A DNA stretch of 64,000 nucleotides from Albifimbria verrucaria (Eukaryota > Ascomycota > Sordariomycetes > Hypocreales > Stachybotryaceae). A program made the position numbers and the translations under genes. The notes under the pieces were generated by a model that searched no databases, was not told the DNA's origin, and saw only the letters and a program-made list of their open reading frames with translations. Location of the stretch: the NCBI GenBank assembly GCA_020081605.1, contig JAHREC010000013.1, positions 434,001 to 498,000 on the forward strand. The letters are read 5' to 3'. Shown piece after piece: positions 60,391 to 64,000 of this stretch; position 1 is the stretch's first letter; each line of letters opens with the position of its first letter.

Positions 60391-63300
60391 ATGAAGCATA
60401 TGTTCCAGAAGATAAATTCAAGGATTAGAAAGAGGCCAGATACGACAGAGCCTTGTAATCAGGACATCAGCCAGCAACAAGCAACAAGCGTTATCCATGT
60501 TCCTTCTAACACAGATCTGGACTCGATTTCAAGCAACCTATGCTATACGGTAATCTCTTCGAATGCATCCCGCCAAAATGAGTCGGAGATTGTACGCGGG
60601 TCAGTTCAACCAGACAATTTCTCTGGTATGGTTATCGCTAGACAGACTGGACCTGTCTGTGATGGGTGCGTGTTCCCAGATCCTTCTTCGAGCGAATCCA
60701 CGAGGACAGTCTCACAAGTGCCTGCTGCACCGGCTAGAACTACACCAAATCGCACAACACCCGACAATGTAAGTGTTTTCCGTGTGAAAGGCATATCTTT
60801 GAAGGCAACAAAAGAAGATGTTCTCTCAATATTGGAAACCAAGTTCACGGGCCTGGGAAATGTCATCAAAGTCAAGACGCTGGCAGTCACTGCCTCGGGT
60901 CAAAACCAGGCAGCTACCATTACTTTTGAGAAGATTCCAGAACAGTTGGAAGTGCTGAAGGATCGAAGTTCATGGGGTCTAGAACACTCTGCAGTAGCTG
61001 GACTTCAATACCAACGGACCTGGGCCATTGACAGCAACTTCCATGGCTTGACAGTCCTTCATTCCCTCCAGTAGAGACTCATAAAGTTGAGTATGTCTCA
61101 TGAGGCTCCTCTCCAACACGTCGCTTGCTGAACAATTCAAGCATTATCGCAATTTCGGGACTTGGTGGTCATGCGTATGGGTCTTTCAAGGAAAGGAGAG
61201 GTAGACACATGTGGCTTTCTGACTCATTACCATTTGATATTCCAACCGCAAGAGTTGCTATCTATGGCTATGAATCAACTCTTGAAAATAGCATCAGTTT
61301 TCAGAATCTGCGGGACCTTGGCAATAGATTTGCTAAAGCTGTTCAAAGCCTGAAGGTAGGATAAAAAGTTATCAATTTCTGGCGATTGAGGCTCAAGATA
61401 CGTCGCTGACAAGTCGTAGACAGTTGACTCGCCCCATACTCCTATTATCTTCATCGCTCATAGTCTTGGAGGTCTGATCGTGAAAGAGGTTAGTCTTGCA
61501 GGGATTTTGATATGTGCTTGTCGGCTGACAGAAGTATCTAGGCTATCATTCAGCTGGGAAGCTCAATAGACTCGCGCATTTCGAAAGTGTTCCATTCAAT
61601 CTACGGCGCCTTGTTTTTGGTGTCCCCAATGATGGCCTCGACATCTCATCATTCATCCCTATTGTCAAAGATGGACCGAACCGATCTCTCATTGAAGACC
61701 TCGGACAGAGTAATTCACACGTCTTGAATACGCAGCGTCAAATGTTTCAAAGGGTTTTCAATGATGAGAAAACGGAGATTCACTGCTTCTATGAGACCTG
61801 CAAGTCGAAAACAGCCATTCAGGTAAGCATAGACTCTAAACGAATAATATGTACAGAGTTAAGTAAAGAAAAAGGATGATAACGGGCGCTGGAGTATGGA
61901 TGGCGAGCCCAGAGTCCTTGTCAATACGAGCTCTGCCACCCATTGTCGTCCATGGGAAGACATTAGCGATCATGTTTGCCCCTCGATCGGGACCATTCGA
62001 GCCTGGTCAAGTTTAGCGATCATGACAGTGATTATGAAACAGTGCTGGGCGTGCTACAGATCATGATAAAAATGCCGACTTCCATGGTAAGAACAAATGC
62101 ACAAACTTAGTACATGAAGGTTCCGAAACTAAGCTACTGTCAAGTATCAAGAACAGCGGATGAAGTAAAGAAATCGACATTGCTCAAATCGTTGCAATTT
62201 GAGCAAATTGAGGCTCGACGTGATACTATAAAAAAGCTCATGCCCAAACATGCAAATGGTTGCTCAAAAATGCCGAATACCTAGACTGGATTAATTCAAG
62301 AAAACTCCAGGATACCAATGGCCTGTTATGGATTAAAGGAAAGCCTGGAGCTGGGAAGTCAACCTTAATGAAATTCCTTCTCGACACTCACACCAACCAG
62401 AATATGATAGTGGTTTATTTCTTCTTCAATGCGCGAGGAGGTGACCTAGAGAAGTCCACAATAGGCATGTATCGATCCATACTATTCCAACTACTCGAAC
62501 ACCACCCGAAGCCTGAAATTGTTTACAACAATCCTAGATTTTCAAGATCTAACGAAGGCTCGATGGAATGGAGTCTTGAGTCTCTGAAAGAAATGTTTGA
62601 ACATGCCGTTCTAGGCATAGGAAATTCGAAATTAATGTGTCTTATTGATGCTTTGGATGAGTGCCATGAGGATCAAATTCGAGATATGATATCTTCCTTT
62701 GCATCTTTAGGAGATTTAACGACATCTAGTGGAGTCGTTTTTCAATTCTGTTTTGCGAGTCGACATTACCCGCACATTAGTATCTCAAAAGGACTCGTCA
62801 TAGTTCTCGAAAATCAATGGGGCCATTTCGAAGATATCAGAAGCTATGTGGACAGTGAACTCATGATTCAACCGATAGCACTCGCCAAAAGATACGTGTG
62901 AGTATTCAGGATAAAGCAGCTGGAGTCTTTATGTGGGTCGTTCTGGTGGTTGGGATTCTCCAGCGACAATACGACAAGGGCCGAACATTTGACCTCGAAA
63001 AAATGCTTCATGATATTCCTAAGGATCTTCATGCTCTATTTCGGGACATTTTGGCTCGAGATAATGATTACGGGCATGATCTTCTACTTTGCATTCAATG
63101 GGTGCTTTTCGCGAGACGACCATTAAAACCAAAGGAATTGTTCTTTGCTATCCTTTCTGGCCAAAGTCAAGCCATTAGCAATCAGGATCCTTCTCAAGTT
63201 ACTGATAATGACGCACTCAGATACATTCTGAGTTGCTCAAAAGGACTTGTTGAAGCTACCAAGTCCTCGTATTCTACCGTACAATTCATTCACGAGTCGA

Positions 63301-64000
63301 TCAGAGACTTTCTGCTCAAAGAAGGAGGACTCGAGGAGATTTGGCTGGGCAACAAAGAAAATGTTCAGGGAATGAGCCACGACCGACTCAAACAGTGTTG
63401 CGATGAATACATCAAGATGAGCGCTAAAGGGCTCGGAGACCAAGGGACACCTCCACAAACAGCAAAAATCTATGAAGCAACCTATGAATCTTACCCATTT
63501 CTGCAATATGCAATTTCTTATATTCTTTACCATGCTGATGCAGCGGATGGACTTGGCGTTACCCAGGTATACTTCCTCGAAGCATTCAATTTCCAAGACT
63601 GGATGAAATATCATCGCTTCCCATCACCACCCTTGTACCACTATACGCCTCAACCAAGCCCTTTATACATTCTGGCGGGACAGAATATGAGCAACCTTAT
63701 CCGATTTTTTGCAAGAAACAACTCATGTTTCGCGGTAGAGGAGCAACGTCATGGTATACCGATTTTGGCTGGCCTGGCTACCAGAAGCTATGAGGCTGTG
63801 CATGCTCTATTGGAAGTAGAGGCTGAAAAGGAACCGCATATTCCTCTTCTCCGTGATTTGAGCAATAAATACTACCATGAAAATAGACGAAAATCTTTCA
63901 GCTATGGCTTCGATTTTGTCAACTTACCCAAAAACCTGATAACATGTCTGGTGGAATCTGATGAAACCACAATCTTGGCTTTTGTCCTAGCGACAAGCAA
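60391..64000 (+). CDS. NLR-like protein: alpha/beta hydrolase plus NACHT NTPase (3' partial)
   Basis: Runs off the window. A polar N-terminus and an RRM-like stretch (VFRVKGISLKATKEDVLSILETKF) lead into a SesB-like hydrolase: FHGLTVLHS, IIAISGLGGHAYGSFKERRGRHMWLSDSLPFDIPTARVAIYGYES, and the nucleophile motif PIIFIAHSLGGLIVKEAI. The NACHT core follows: P-loop GKPGAGKSTLMKFLLD (about 62338), Walker B LMCLIDALDECHEDQI, then WVLFARRPLKPKELFFAIL and VQFIHESIRDFLLKEGG. Several introns (about 61080-61125, 61356-61420, 61489-61540, 61823-61900, 62085-62145, 62899-62930) break the frame; borders are approximate. Such NLRs sense a ligand through C-terminal repeats, which lie beyond 64000. Likely role in incompatibility or innate-type defence (family knowledge). 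Confidence 0.85.

Noticed and set aside
1..64000. CRISPR arrays, bacterial operons or phage genes
   Set aside because: None seen; the introns and gene families are those of a filamentous ascomycete.

Overview
This window is nuclear DNA of a filamentous ascomycete (Pezizomycotina, probably a Sordariomycete; that rank is inferred). The evidence is short GT-AG introns of about 50-95 nt, ENA-type and SulP transporters, a siderophore transporter, HET-domain and NACHT-type heterokaryon or immune genes, a GPI-type GH128 wall protein and fungal polyketide synthases. Gene-poor AT-rich patches may be RIP-degraded repeats.

Layout. (1) 0-33.9 kb is mostly housekeeping and surface genes: beta-carbonic anhydrase, ENA-type P-type ATPase, a gene-poor stretch of about 5 kb, a conserved fungal protein, a GH128-like GPI glucanase, a KNH-like membrane protein, a SIT siderophore transporter, a protein with a fungal NLR-type N-terminal domain, a secreted DUF3237 protein, a HET-domain protein, a PTS2-bearing peroxisomal 3-ketoacyl-CoA thiolase, a SulP/STAS transporter and an alpha/beta hydrolase. 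(2) 34.4-54.7 kb looks like a biosynthetic gene cluster: cytochrome P450, lipocalin-like protein, CYP52-like P450, an unrecognised gene, a three-repeat MYB regulator, a type III PKS and a full highly reducing PKS (KS-AT-DH-MT-ER-KR-ACP), then a 97-residue protein. The two PKSs are head-to-head on a 606-bp promoter. A paired TCGGTG element occurs twice in that promoter and once upstream of each P450, one of those also lying upstream of the lipocalin-like gene. (3) 55.3-64 kb holds self/non-self or NLR-like genes: a 2EXR protein, a HET protein with a C-terminal membrane segment, and a hydrolase-NACHT NLR running off the right edge.

Working together. The highly reducing PKS has no release domain. 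The natural reading is that it builds a reduced acyl chain that the type III PKS extends and cyclises into an alkylresorcinol or pyrone type product, then oxidised by one or both P450s. HR-PKS/type III PKS collaboration is known from fungal alkylresorcinols such as the soppilines (recalled, not checked).

Quality note. Most coding genes carry one to several breaks of reading frame, nearly all repaired by one extra base in a short homopolymer, while flanking residues stay conserved. I read these as sequencing deletions rather than pseudogenes, and give gene spans across them.
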